Of a stretch of DNA of 64,000 nucleotides, positions 54,268 to 63,272 are shown piece after piece. Location: NCBI RefSeq assembly GCF_000156395.1, contig NZ_GG703818.1, positions 232,228-296,227 on the forward strand. The letters are read 5' to 3'. The position numbers and the translations under genes are program-made. The stretch's first letter is position 1; each line of letters begins with the position of its first letter. The DNA is from Providencia rustigianii DSM 4541. GTDB lineage: Bacteria > Pseudomonadota > Gammaproteobacteria > Enterobacterales > Enterobacteriaceae. The notes under the pieces were generated by a model, which had not been told where the DNA came from, searched no databases, and saw only the letters and a list, made by a program, of their open reading frames with translations.

Positions 54268-54939
54268 ATGAAAATACTATTAATTGAAGATCATCTGAAA
54301 ACCCAAGGCTGGGTAAAAAATGGCTTAGAAGAAGCCGGCTTTCTGGTTGATGTAGCCACCGATGGACGCGATGGGCTCTACTTTGCCTTAGAAAATAATT
54401 ACCAGCTGGTCATTCTCGACATTATGCTACCCGGTATGAATGGCTGGGATATCCTGAAAGTATTGCGTACCTCTAAAAATATTCCTGTCATTTGCCTCAC
54501 CGCCCGTGATGCCGTTGATGACCGTATAAAAGGGTTAGAATTAGGCGCCAATGATTATTTAGTAAAACCCTTTTCTTTTTCTGAGTTATTGGCTCGGGTT
54601 AAAAATCAATTAAAAGTTCATCAACCCACCTCAACCAACATGACGATTGCCGATTTAAAAATCGACCTAGTCCGTCATGAAGTAGAACGTGGCGGCCAAA
54701 AAATCATTCTGACTCGCCAAGAATTCTCTTTATTACTGTTTTTTGTGCTGCATTGCGATGAAATATTACCCAGAACCTTAATTGCCAGTGAAGTGTGGGG
54801 CATCGATTTTGACAGTGATACCAATATCATCGATGTGGCAATTCGCCGACTACGCAAAAAAATTGATGATGGGTTTGACGTTAAGCTCATTGAAACCATT
54901 CGAGGAATGGGATATCGACTTAATAGGCCGACAGAATGA
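54268..54939 (+). CDS. hprR: OmpR-family response regulator HprR (YedW)
   Basis: The 223-residue regulator has a receiver domain with phosphoacceptor Asp51 (QLVILDIMLPG) and Lys in NDYLVKPF. The winged-helix DNA-binding domain ends ETIRGMGYRLNRP. Length equals E. coli HprR (223). Linkage to hprS and msrPQ identifies it within the CusR/HprR group, which answers to hydrogen peroxide, hypochlorite or copper. ATG 54268 has GGAG only three bases away, with a second GAGGTG further up. A matching DNA box lies in front of msrP. Confidence 0.88.
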   Translation: MKILLIEDHLKTQGWVKNGLEEAGFLVDVATDGRDGLYFALENNYQLVILDIMLPGMNGWDILKVLRTSKNIPVICLTARDAVDDRIKGLELGANDYLVKPFSFSELLARVKNQLKVHQPTSTNMTIADLKIDLVRHEVERGGQKIILTRQEFSLLLFFVLHCDEILPRTLIASEVWGIDFDSDTNIIDVAIRRLRKKIDDGFDVKLIETIRGMGYRLNRPTE

Positions 54940-56300
54940 AAAAAAAGTCCCTACGCTTTAAATTAATCTCTCTGTTTATCATTCTGATGGTTGCCAATGC
55001 CAGCTTTGTGACTTGGATTTTGTATCACTCACTCAAAAGTGAGCTAGCAGAGCAGGATAATAATTTACTGGTTAATCGCGCGAACCAACTATCTAAACTG
55101 ATTGCCAGCGGCATTAATATCAAAACGCTCCCCATGTATTTTCAAAGTATGATGGACATGCGCCAAGATATTATTCAAATATCGGATGCATCAGGAAATA
55201 TCTTGGTGGAAACCCATTCGGAACCACTCAATACCCATCGCCTGCAACTCGTCAATCTTGAGCAACTGAATATTAATGCCATCAATCATTGGCAAACATC
55301 TCAAGGTATCCCAATTGCCGCGGTTTATTTCGAGATGAATTCGCCAATGGGTCAATTGTATGTGGTATTAGGTAAAGTCTCCGTCGACCGAAGCGGCGTG
55401 CTAAACCAATATTTGACCCAAAGTTTGCTGATTTCGGTCTTATCCATTTTACTGATGGGAATATTAAGTTTGTGGCTATTGAAAAAAGGGTTATCCGATA
55501 TTCAATCATTAAGCCGTATTACCGTAAAAACCGATGTTCACTCTCTTAATAATCCCATTGATATTGAACAACTTCCCCAAGAGCTGAAAGAGCTGGGGGA
55601 ATCCATGAATATCATGCGCCAGCGGCTGAAACATGATTTTGTCAAATTGACGCAATTAGCCGACGACTTAGCCCATGAGCTGAGAACACCGATAAATGCT
55701 ATTCGCGTACAAAATGAGATTATCCTGCAACGCTCACGCAGTGTTGAAGAATATGAAGCCATGATAATCAGTAATATCGAAGAGCTGGATAAACTGGCAC
55801 AGATGATCCAAAGCGTGCTGTTTATTGCACGAGCAGAAAATAAAAACATCCCGTTAAATCGAGAAAACCTGTCTATATCTACGTTAGTTAATGAGGTTTA
55901 TGAGCTATTTTCTGCTTATGCAGAAGAGAAACAAATTTCGCTATATTGCGAGCCATCCTCCCTATCGATATTTGTCGATAAAGTTCTGCTCACTCGGGTG
56001 TTAATTAATTTAGTTTCTAATGCCATTAAATATTCCGATCCTCAAACTCAAGTCATGACGACAATCAGCCAGCAAGATCAGTGCGTGATCATCCAGATCG
56101 AGAATCATGGTGAAATGCTGCTGAACAACCCTGAAATTTTTACCCGCTTCTGGCGCGGTGATAATGCGCGTACAACAGAAGGAACGGGCCTAGGTCTATC
56201 GATTGTCAAAGCTATCGTCGAGCTACATGAGGGTACCGTTGATTTTGAACACCGTGAAGGCACTAGCACGGTAACGTTGCGTTTTCCAACAACTCAGTAA
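54936..56300 (+). CDS. hprS: Sensor histidine kinase HprS (YedV)
   Basis: The 454-residue membrane kinase has two transmembrane helices (about 10-30 and 163-182) flanking a periplasmic domain. A HAMP segment, H-box DDLAHELRTP with His247, and ATP-binding boxes follow (LVSNAIKYSD, GTGLGLSIVKAIVELHEG). It overlaps hprR by four bases (ATGA). HprS senses oxidative or chlorine stress through redox-active residues in E. coli; I did not verify equivalent residues. Its stop codon lies inside the palindrome that precedes msrP. Confidence 0.88.
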   Translation: MKKKSLRFKLISLFIILMVANASFVTWILYHSLKSELAEQDNNLLVNRANQLSKLIASGINIKTLPMYFQSMMDMRQDIIQISDASGNILVETHSEPLNTHRLQLVNLEQLNINAINHWQTSQGIPIAAVYFEMNSPMGQLYVVLGKVSVDRSGVLNQYLTQSLLISVLSILLMGILSLWLLKKGLSDIQSLSRITVKTDVHSLNNPIDIEQLPQELKELGESMNIMRQRLKHDFVKLTQLADDLAHELRTPINAIRVQNEIILQRSRSVEEYEAMIISNIEELDKLAQMIQSVLFIARAENKNIPLNRENLSISTLVNEVYELFSAYAEEKQISLYCEPSSLSIFVDKVLLTRVLINLVSNAIKYSDPQTQVMTTISQQDQCVIIQIENHGEMLLNNPEIFTRFWRGDNARTTEGTGLGLSIVKAIVELHEGTVDFEHREGTSTVTLRFPTTQ

Positions 56301-56324
56301 GATGACAAATTTGTCATCTTACTG
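56295..56324. promoter_or_regulatory. HprR/CusR-type box, 30-base perfect palindrome before msrP
   Basis: CAGTAAGATGACAAA is followed directly by its own reverse complement, giving a perfect 30-base palindrome. The core TGACAA-N2-TTGTCA equals the box recognised by CusR and HprR in E. coli. It overlaps the hprS stop codon and ends 65 bases before the msrP start. The next genes, msrPQ, are known HprRS targets. It could also form an RNA hairpin, but no strong T-run follows directly. Confidence 0.8.
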
Positions 56325-56389
56325 TCAGCTATTTTTGATTGCGCTTTCGGTATAACAAACCCAATAAATCTTTTGCTATGGAGCGCACA

Positions 56390-57400
56390 ATGAAAAAGTC
56401 CCCTAAAATTCCGTCATCTCAAGTGACCTCTGAATCCGTCTTTTTTATGAAGCGTCGGGAACTGCTAAAGGTATTAGGCGTTGGCGCCGCAGGTCTTGCG
56501 GTTGCCTCGACCGCCAATGCGGGGTTATTTTCGTGGTTCAGTGACGATCAGCCTGCCGTGCCCACCGTGCCCAGAAAAGAACTGACTTTTATTCAACCGC
56601 AAGAGTATCAATCCTCTTCACTGGTCCTCACACCTGAAGATAAGGTGATTGGCTACAATAATTTTTATGAGTTCGGACTGGGAAAATCCGACCCAGCGGA
56701 GAATGCCCATACACTAAAAACCGATGAGTGGACACTGACTATCGAGGGTGAAGTCAATCGTCCACTCACCCTCAATTTAGATGATATCAATACAAAATTT
56801 CCCCTTGAGGAACGTATTTATCGCATGCGCTGTGTCGAAGCATGGTCAATGGTGATCCCATGGGTCGGCTTTCCTCTTGCGAAGCTACTCGCATTAGTTG
56901 AACCCACCAGCAAAGCCAAATATGTCGCTTTTGAAACCCGCTACGCACCGGAAGAAATGCCGGGGCAAAAGAGTCGCTACATTGGCGGTGGATTGCCTTA
57001 TCCGTATGTTGAGGGACTCCGGCTGGATGAAGCGATGAACCCGCTCACATTATTGGCCACTGGGGTATATGGGAAAACGTTACCAAATCAAAATGGCGCG
57101 CCAATTCGCTTAGTCGTACCGTGGAAATATGGGTTTAAAGGCATCAAATCCATCGTCAAAATTCATTTAACTGAACAGATGCCACAATCCACATGGAATC
57201 TATCCGCTCCTAGCGAATACGGTTTTTATGCCAATGTGAATCCGAACGTTGACCATCCCCGTTGGTCACAAGCCACAGAACGTTTTATTGGCGCAGGGGG
57301 ACTAGGACAAGTGACTCGACAACCCACCTTGCTATTTAATGGCTATGGTGAACAAGTGGCGAGTTTGTATCAGGGCATGGATTTACGGAGATATTATTGA
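56390..57400 (+). CDS. msrP: Periplasmic methionine sulfoxide reductase, catalytic subunit MsrP (YedY)
   Basis: The 336-residue molybdopterin enzyme repairs oxidised methionines in periplasmic proteins. A Tat signal is present ([27 protein letters not shown]). The molybdenum ligand is Cys148 of the precursor, in [15 protein letters not shown]. Other family stretches are [11 protein letters not shown]-like [11 protein letters not shown], and [23 protein letters not shown]. Length matches E. coli MsrP (334). ATG 56390 has GGAG. The stop overlaps msrQ by one base, and an HprR-type box lies upstream. Confidence 0.96.
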   Translation: MKKSPKIPSSQVTSESVFFMKRRELLKVLGVGAAGLAVASTANAGLFSWFSDDQPAVPTVPRKELTFIQPQEYQSSSLVLTPEDKVIGYNNFYEFGLGKSDPAENAHTLKTDEWTLTIEGEVNRPLTLNLDDINTKFPLEERIYRMRCVEAWSMVIPWVGFPLAKLLALVEPTSKAKYVAFETRYAPEEMPGQKSRYIGGGLPYPYVEGLRLDEAMNPLTLLATGVYGKTLPNQNGAPIRLVVPWKYGFKGIKSIVKIHLTEQMPQSTWNLSAPSEYGFYANVNPNVDHPRWSQATERFIGAGGLGQVTRQPTLLFNGYGEQVASLYQGMDLRRYY

Positions 57401-58005
57401 TGCCTCAAGAAAATCGCTGGCTCCTGTGGGGAACTAAAGCTTTTTTCCATTTAGTCGGGTTACTGTCCTTACTCTGGCTGATTTTTTTAATTGATTCAGG
57501 GCAACTCGGTGCTGACCCCGCCAAAGATATCCAACACTATACGGGAATTGCCACTTTACGTTTGCTAGTGCTTATCGCCCTAATCCCATTAGCGGTACGT
57601 TTATTGCGGTTTAACATCCTGTTTCAGACTCGAAAATTGCTGGGATTATGGTGTTTTTTCTGGGCGGCACTGCATTTAAGTAGTTATTTATTATTGGAAA
57701 TTGGCGTGAATAATTTAGCGCTATTTTTCGAAGAGGTGTTTTCTCGTGTGTATTTAATTCTCGGTATGGTCGGTTGGCTTTGCCTGTTTTTGATGGCGAT
57801 CAGCTCATTCAATGGCATACGGATCCGCTTAGGTGTGTGGTGGAAAAGAATTCATACGCTGCTTTATCCCACCCTGTTACTGGTTATCACACACTATATT
57901 TTATCCATGAAAACCATGACACCCGAGCCGATTATCTATTTGGTAATTGTCGGTTGTGCGTTTGCTTATCGAACTTGGAGTCTGAAAAAACCAGCGGTGA
58001 TATAG
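57400..58005 (+). CDS. msrQ: Heme-binding membrane subunit MsrQ (YedZ)
   Basis: The 201-residue membrane protein delivers electrons from the quinone pool or flavin reductase to MsrP. Six hydrophobic helices are visible, with heme-ligand histidines likely in HYTGIATLRLLV, AALHLSSYL and RIHTLLYPTLLLVITHYIL. ATG 57400 overlaps the msrP stop (TGATG), with GGAG nine bases ahead; a TTG three bases earlier is less likely. Length is close to E. coli MsrQ (211). Confidence 0.94.
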   Translation: MPQENRWLLWGTKAFFHLVGLLSLLWLIFLIDSGQLGADPAKDIQHYTGIATLRLLVLIALIPLAVRLLRFNILFQTRKLLGLWCFFWAALHLSSYLLLEIGVNNLALFFEEVFSRVYLILGMVGWLCLFLMAISSFNGIRIRLGVWWKRIHTLLYPTLLLVITHYILSMKTMTPEPIIYLVIVGCAFAYRTWSLKKPAVI

Positions 58006-58017
58006 GGATTGAAAATG

Positions 58018-58043
58018 GTTGGCGACACGGAATGGTCGCCAAC
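58018..58043. terminator. Hairpin between convergent msrQ and dmsD
   Basis: GTTGGCGAC and GTCGCCAAC form a perfect nine-pair stem around an eight-base loop, between two convergent genes. T-runs are short on both sides (CATTTTC on the minus strand). It probably serves as a weak bidirectional terminator. Confidence 0.5.
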
Positions 58044-58054
58044 ATAAATCCAGT

Positions 58055-58669
58055 TTAACGATAAAAAATAATTTTTTTATCCGCTACTATGTTTAACGTT
58101 TCCTGCCACGCAGCTAAGGTTAATTGGGCTAATTCCGCCAGCCCCACGTAAAATGGTGAATCGCCTTTTTCCTGCATTTTATTTAAATAGGCAAAGCCCC
58201 AAGGCAAAATATGCTGCGCTAATAATTCTGTTAATTTATCTGGGCAATGTTCTGCCACCCAGGCGGTCATCATCAGCAGCAAGCCAAAATGATCTTCCGG
58301 TTCATTTTGCGTCAGCTGAATATCTATCTTATTGCGTTGCATCCACTCACGTAATTGCAACGTCGACTCACCAAATAACACATTTTCTTTATCTAACCAC
58401 ACCGAGCCCCAAGGTGGAGATGGCAGCGCATAAGGCCCGATAAATAATCGCTGATAAGCCTCGTCCAAGGTTTCATCATCACGTTGTGCCTTCGTCATTT
58501 TCTCAGTAATCGCCTGCTTTTGCTCGACGGAACCGTAGGGCCAATCCTCTACCCACTTCGACGAAATCAATAATTCGATAATATCAGGCACTTGGTCTGG
58601 CGCGTAATAAAATGCAGCACCAAGCACTCGCGCAGTTACGTCAATATCATTCAAGGATTGTTCGCTCAT
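58055..58669 (-). CDS. dmsD: Tat proofreading chaperone DmsD
   Basis: The 204-residue TorD/DmsD-family chaperone binds the Tat signal of DmsA until cofactor insertion is complete. The family signature near PYALPSPPWGSVWLDKENVLFGEST is strong, followed by EPEDHFGLLLMMTAWVAE. Length equals E. coli DmsD (204). It lies about 100 bases after dmsC but beyond a terminator hairpin. It may therefore have its own promoter or depend on read-through. Confidence 0.93.
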   Translation of the reverse strand: MSEQSLNDIDVTARVLGAAFYYAPDQVPDIIELLISSKWVEDWPYGSVEQKQAITEKMTKAQRDDETLDEAYQRLFIGPYALPSPPWGSVWLDKENVLFGESTLQLREWMQRNKIDIQLTQNEPEDHFGLLLMMTAWVAEHCPDKLTELLAQHILPWGFAYLNKMQEKGDSPFYVGLAELAQLTLAAWQETLNIVADKKIIFYR

Positions 58670-58724
58670 AGTGTCTTTGATTCGCTTATTATTAGTGACT
58701 TAGCTAATTAATATTATCCTACCA

Positions 58725-58758
58725 GAAAAAAGGCTTAGCGATATTTTGCTAAGCCTTT
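58725..58758 (-). terminator. Terminator of dmsABC
   Basis: On the minus strand AAAGGCTTAGC pairs with GCTAAGCCTTT around an eight-base loop and a T-run follows. It lies 14 bases past the dmsC stop codon, separating dmsABC from dmsD. Confidence 0.88.
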
Positions 58759-58771
58759 AATTCAATCTGGC

Positions 58772-59629
58772 TTAATTCACGGCCATTCCAACGGTCATAT
58801 GCAGACCGTAGAACACTCCGCGCCCTACGATTTCACCCACCATCACAAGTAGGAAACCAATACCTAAGTTCAGTATGGATGGATTACGTTTTGCTATCAT
58901 TGGCATGATCCAGCAACCCAATCCCATCGCCACTGCCACGATTTTAATATCCATTAAGAAACCGTAGTCAGGTACTAAATCTGTGGCTTTTTGTACCGAT
59001 GTCTCAATACTCGCCAAGTCAAAACCTTGGGAAATAGCGGCTGCCGCGCTGACCAGTAACGCAATCACGCAAATAGCAGGAACGCGGCGAATACACTGTA
59101 AATCAAACCCTGCCACACGCAATAACAAGGCAGCTAAAATCGGGCCACCGAGGAATGCGGTTAACACAAAGTTGATCATAGTGTAGTGGTTATTCCAGGT
59201 TGGCACGGTCGAGATTTGGTAGACTCGAGACGTTGCCACGACAAAAATAACCGCCAATACCGCCACCACCACCAGCCATAATTTGCCTAGCGCCGCCGGC
59301 ATCTTGTTTAATACAGCTAATAGCCAATATAAACCGCCCAATGCAAAGAATAGCGCCCCACTGGCAATTTCATTACTCAGCGAAGAAGCACCTAGGCGAT
59401 TAAAGGCATTAAATGCACGCAGCGGCGTTCCCATGTGCATGGTAGATAACAGAAAACCAATGCCCATTAACACCCATAAACCAAACATGCTGTAATGCAC
59501 TTTGCGATTAAGATCGACGGATAATTTGCCACAAAATAGCACCGCCGCCATCATCACAAATGCTCCCGCCACACTTTGACCAATGACCGTAAAAAACATC
59601 AATGGCCATTCATGAATTCCCGCGCCCAT
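58772..59629 (-). CDS. dmsC: Dimethyl sulfoxide reductase membrane anchor DmsC
   Basis: The 285-residue membrane anchor has eight predicted helices and passes electrons from menaquinol to DmsB. It begins MGAGIHEWPLMFFTVIGQSVAGAFV, as in E. coli DmsC (287 residues). The start at 59629 lies one base after the dmsB stop; a longer in-frame version would run into dmsB. It is encoded in the order A-B-C on the minus strand. Confidence 0.95.
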   Translation of the reverse strand: MGAGIHEWPLMFFTVIGQSVAGAFVMMAAVLFCGKLSVDLNRKVHYSMFGLWVLMGIGFLLSTMHMGTPLRAFNAFNRLGASSLSNEIASGALFFALGGLYWLLAVLNKMPAALGKLWLVVVAVLAVIFVVATSRVYQISTVPTWNNHYTMINFVLTAFLGGPILAALLLRVAGFDLQCIRRVPAICVIALLVSAAAAISQGFDLASIETSVQKATDLVPDYGFLMDIKIVAVAMGLGCWIMPMIAKRNPSILNLGIGFLLVMVGEIVGRGVFYGLHMTVGMAVN

Positions 59630-59630
59630 A

Positions 59631-60248
59631 TTAAACTTCCTCCGGGTTAGCCAGATGCCCCGTGGTATCACCGACAGGTTTGCTATTGGCATTCAGTTTT
59701 AAAACAATATTCGGATGGGTATATTCCGCTGATGGCAATGGTGCAATTTCCGCTAAATCGCCATATTTAGCGCGTAGCTCTTCAATCGGTGCCATATCCA
59801 ATGCGCGCAGTGGGCAAGATTCCACACAGATTGGTTTTTTGCCTTCTGCCACGCGCTCATAACAACCATCACATTTGGTCATGTGACCTTTTTCTTGGTC
59901 AAATTGAGGTGCACCGTAAGGGCATGCCATGCTGCAATAGCGGCAACCAATACACACTTCCTCATCCACAACCACGAAGCCATCTTCACGTTTATGCATC
60001 GCCCCACTTGGGCATACTTTGGCGCAAGCTGGGTCGTCACAGTGGTTACAAGAAATAGACAGATAATAGGCAAAAACATTTTGCCCATAGACACCGTTTT
60101 GCTCTGTCCAATCCCCACCTGCATATTCATAAATCCGACGGAAATTCACTTCCGGAGATAAATTTTTAAAGTCTTTGCACGCTAGCTCACAGGTTTTGCA
60201 GCCAGTGCAACGGCTTGAGTCGATATAAAAACCATATTGCGTTGACAT
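59631..60248 (-). CDS. dmsB: Dimethyl sulfoxide reductase iron-sulfur subunit DmsB
   Basis: The 205-residue subunit carries four [4Fe-4S] clusters. Cysteine groups are CTGCKTCELAC, CNHCDDPACAKVCP, CIGCRYCSMACPYGAPQF and CDGCYERVAEGKKPICVESCP. I chose ATG 60248, eight bases after AAGGA, giving the E. coli-like start MSTQYGFYIDSSRC; ATG 60257 is too close to that site. It receives electrons from DmsC and passes them to DmsA. Confidence 0.96.
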   Translation of the reverse strand: MSTQYGFYIDSSRCTGCKTCELACKDFKNLSPEVNFRRIYEYAGGDWTEQNGVYGQNVFAYYLSISCNHCDDPACAKVCPSGAMHKREDGFVVVDEEVCIGCRYCSMACPYGAPQFDQEKGHMTKCDGCYERVAEGKKPICVESCPLRALDMAPIEELRAKYGDLAEIAPLPSAEYTHPNIVLKLNANSKPVGDTTGHLANPEEV

Positions 60249-60259
60249 AACTGACATCC

Positions 60260-62704
60260 TTAAGCTTTCACAACTTCAACAAGATTAGAATGTGATGGGT
60301 TGCCTTTCGCCAATGGCGATGGGCGCTGAGTGGTCAGCACGTTAATACTTCCCCCATGGTCAACACGATTACCATCTGGGTCATACCAAGCACCTTCCCC
60401 CATTCCCACCACGCCCGGTAAAATACGTGGCGTCACTTTGACTTTAATTCGTACTTCGCCTCGGTCGTTAAATACACGCACTAAGTCACCCTGTTTTAGG
60501 TCGCGCTTAGCCGCATCTTGTGGGTTGATCCAGAGTTCTTGAGGACACGCTGCTTTCAATACATCCACGTTGCCATAAGTTGAGTGGGTTCGTGATTTGT
60601 AGTGGAAACCAGTCAGTTGCAATGGATATTTTTCCATCAGTGGGTCGCCATGGTGTTCAAAGCCCATCGCGTAAATTGGCAGCGGATGGATCACATCCCC
60701 TTCATTTAATTCCCACGTGTCTTGCAACTCCGCTAATTGCGCCGAATAGATCTCAATTTTACCGGATGGTGTGGTTAATGGGTTCGCAACAGGGTCTTCA
60801 CGGAAACTCTTATAGGCGACATGGTGTCCGTTAGGGTCACGTTTTTTGAAAATACCTTGAGCGCGGAACTCTTCAAATGTTGGCAGCTCCGGTAATGCTT
60901 CGCGAGATTGCTCATACAAATGACGTAGCCACTCTTCTTGGGTCCGGTTTTCAGTAAACTGCTCACCAACCCCCATGCGTTTAGCAATTTCGCTGGTCAT
61001 TTCATAAATATTGCGGCTTTCAAAACGCGGTTTAATGACTTGATCTGCAAAAATCACATAGGACATATTCCCCGCTGAAGCATCCAAGCAGAAATCCATT
61101 TGCTCAGAAGCTGTGCAGTCTGGCAGTAGAATATCCGCATATTTTGCTGATGCGGTCATGTGGTTATCAATTACCACAATCATTTCACACTTCGATTCAT
61201 CTTGAAGAATGTCGTGGGTACGGTTAATTTCTGAATGTTGGTTAACTAAGCAGTTACCCGCGTAGTTCCAGATCATTTTGATTGGTACATCCAGTTTATC
61301 TTTACCACGTACACCATCGCGGGTTGCGGTCATTTCAGGGCCACGCAAAATAGCGTCGGTCCACATAAACATAGAGATACTCGTTTGCACTGGGTTAGTT
61401 AAGGTCGGCATCCGCACAAATGGAATACTGTATGAACCTTCACGCGCCCCAGTGTTACCGCCACTAATACCAATATTGCCCGTTAAAATAGCGAGCATGG
61501 AGATAGCACGGGACGTTAACTCACCGTTAGAACGGCGCTGAGGCCCCCAGCCTTGTACGATATAAGCGGGTTTTGCCGTCCCAATTTCGCGAGCGAGTTT
61601 AACGATACGATCCGCAGGGATACCCGTAATCGTCGCCGCCCATTCCGGTGTTTTCGCTTGCCCATCGGGTCCATCACCTAAAATATACGCTTTATAGTGC
61701 GCATTTTTTGGTGCCCCAGCTGGCATCGTGGTTTCATCGTAACCTACGCAATATTTGTCGAGAAATGGCTTGTCGACGAGGTTTTCAGTGATCATCACAT
61801 AAGCAATGGCGTTCACTAGCGCAGCATCGGTACCCGGACGGATTGGGATCCATTCATCTTCACGCCCAGCCCCTGTATCCGTGTAGCGAGGATCGATGAT
61901 AATCATCTTCGCGTTAGATTTTTCACGTGCTTGTTCGACATAATAAGTTACCCCGCCGCCACTCATGCGTGTTTCACCGGGGTTATTACCGAACATCACC
62001 ACTAATTTTGAATTTTCGATATCTGATGGGCTGTTACCATCCGCCCAGCCACCAAAGGTGTAATTCAAGCCTGCGGCAATTTGCGCGGTGCTGTAATCTC
62101 CATAATGGTTTAAGTAACCGCCACAACAGTTCATCAGGCGAGCAATCAAGGTTGCGCCCGGTGGCCATGATCTTGTCATTGTGCCACCCAGAGTACCCGT
62201 ACCATAGTTTAGGTAGATTGACTCGTTACCATACTCTTTGATGATGCGTTTCATGTTGTCAGCAATGGCATCATAAGCCTCTTCCCAACTGATCCGCTTG
62301 AATTTACCTTCACCACGTTTGCCTACGCGCATCATTGGATAGCGCAGACGGTCTGGGTTATAAACGCGACGGCGCATGGAGCGACCCCGTAAGCACGCCC
62401 GTACTTGGTGTAGTCCGTCGTAAACGTCATCGCCGGTATTATCGGTTTCGACATATTTGATTTCACCATCAACCACATGCATGCGTAACGGGCAACGGCT
62501 ACCGCAGTTAACGGTGCATGCACTCCAAACCACTTTTTCATCCCCTGCCGGGGCAGCTGTTTTTTGCTCGGTCTCCGCTGAGGCGCTGAACGGGAGAGAA
62601 AATCCTCCAGCCGCCGCAGCTAAACCCGTTATTGTTCCGGCTTTAACAAATCCACGACGGGTTAGAGGAGCAAAAACAGCGGCTTTCTCTTTGATATTGG
62701 CCAT
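60260..62704 (-). CDS. dmsA: Dimethyl sulfoxide reductase catalytic subunit DmsA
   Basis: The 814-residue molybdo-bis(pyranopterin) enzyme is the terminal reductase for DMSO and N-oxides in anaerobic growth. The Tat signal reads LTRRGFVKAGTITGLAAAAGGFS. The iron-sulfur motif is CTVNCGSRCPLRMHV with a fourth Cys in QVRACLRGRSMRRR, and the molybdenum serine is expected in YGTGTLGGTMTRSW. Similarity to E. coli DmsA runs the whole length. ATG 62704 has GAGCGAG ahead; a GTG at 62719 is less likely. Confidence 0.97.
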   Translation of the reverse strand: MANIKEKAAVFAPLTRRGFVKAGTITGLAAAAGGFSLPFSASAETEQKTAAPAGDEKVVWSACTVNCGSRCPLRMHVVDGEIKYVETDNTGDDVYDGLHQVRACLRGRSMRRRVYNPDRLRYPMMRVGKRGEGKFKRISWEEAYDAIADNMKRIIKEYGNESIYLNYGTGTLGGTMTRSWPPGATLIARLMNCCGGYLNHYGDYSTAQIAAGLNYTFGGWADGNSPSDIENSKLVVMFGNNPGETRMSGGGVTYYVEQAREKSNAKMIIIDPRYTDTGAGREDEWIPIRPGTDAALVNAIAYVMITENLVDKPFLDKYCVGYDETTMPAGAPKNAHYKAYILGDGPDGQAKTPEWAATITGIPADRIVKLAREIGTAKPAYIVQGWGPQRRSNGELTSRAISMLAILTGNIGISGGNTGAREGSYSIPFVRMPTLTNPVQTSISMFMWTDAILRGPEMTATRDGVRGKDKLDVPIKMIWNYAGNCLVNQHSEINRTHDILQDESKCEMIVVIDNHMTASAKYADILLPDCTASEQMDFCLDASAGNMSYVIFADQVIKPRFESRNIYEMTSEIAKRMGVGEQFTENRTQEEWLRHLYEQSREALPELPTFEEFRAQGIFKKRDPNGHHVAYKSFREDPVANPLTTPSGKIEIYSAQLAELQDTWELNEGDVIHPLPIYAMGFEHHGDPLMEKYPLQLTGFHYKSRTHSTYGNVDVLKAACPQELWINPQDAAKRDLKQGDLVRVFNDRGEVRIKVKVTPRILPGVVGMGEGAWYDPDGNRVDHGGSINVLTTQRPSPLAKGNPSHSNLVEVVKA

Positions 62705-63096
62705 ATATAACTCGCTCACTTAGATTGCTTAAAAGGGTATGACGTCTGTTCGCTATAATTATTTGAATGTAGGCACGCAACCTGCGTGCGATTAGCGATA
62801 AAACTACGAGCCACAAAAGTGGCAGTAATTAAAATTTTGATTTAATCAATATACCAATCACAAGAATTGAGGAGTTGTTTTAGGTCAAGAAAGTTATGGC
62901 TTATTAAGCGAATGAGATTTATTATCCAATTGATTTTATAAGTAATTTTTAGACTTACGTTATATACTCGAATACATAAATAAGCGTTTTATACAAAAAA
63001 TACTACTGATGGTTGTAGCGGGATGAATAAATTACTTTAGTTTTCTTATTCCATATTAGTTATTTCTATTCCAGAAAAATAAGATTCAGAGATCAT

Positions 63097-63147
63097 AAAA
63101 AAGGCTTTATTTTTGATGGAAAAAATTTATTCCTCAAAAATAAAGCC
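63097..63147 (-). terminator. Terminator of the dicarboxylate carrier gene
   Basis: On the minus strand GGCTTTATTTTTGA pairs perfectly with TCAAAAATAAAGCC and six Ts follow. It is the stronger of two hairpins past the carrier stop codon. Confidence 0.85.
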
Positions 63148-63202
63148 AAGTCATCAAATTTAAATGTCATTTTGTTTAAGGATGTCGAACCTCTTAAATC
63201 AG

Positions 63203-63238
63203 CCAGAAATAGTTATCTTAACGTTTTCCTATTTCTGG
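63203..63238 (-). terminator. Second hairpin past the dicarboxylate carrier gene
   Basis: CCAGAAATAG and CTATTTCTGG form a perfect ten-pair stem around a 16-base loop, 35 bases after the stop codon on the minus strand. No clear T-run follows, so it may pause or protect the RNA ahead of the stronger terminator. Confidence 0.45.
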
Positions 63239-63272
63239 CGATTATTCTCTGGTGCTGGTGATATTTAAACGG

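Larger units (their letters stand above)
62705..63272. other. dmsA promoter region and dcuB 3' region
   Basis: About 570 bases without a gene. The left half is the dmsA promoter region and carries TTGAT-TTA-ATCAA at 62837-62849, an FNR-like pair with a three-base instead of four-base spacer. The right half holds two hairpins beyond the dicarboxylate carrier gene. Confidence 0.6.

Noticed and set aside
62837-62849. FNR-like site TTGAT-TTA-ATCAA upstream of dmsA
   Set aside because: The half-sites are perfect, but the spacer is three bases and FNR needs four. An FNR site would be expected for dmsA, so it is noted in the gap entry only.
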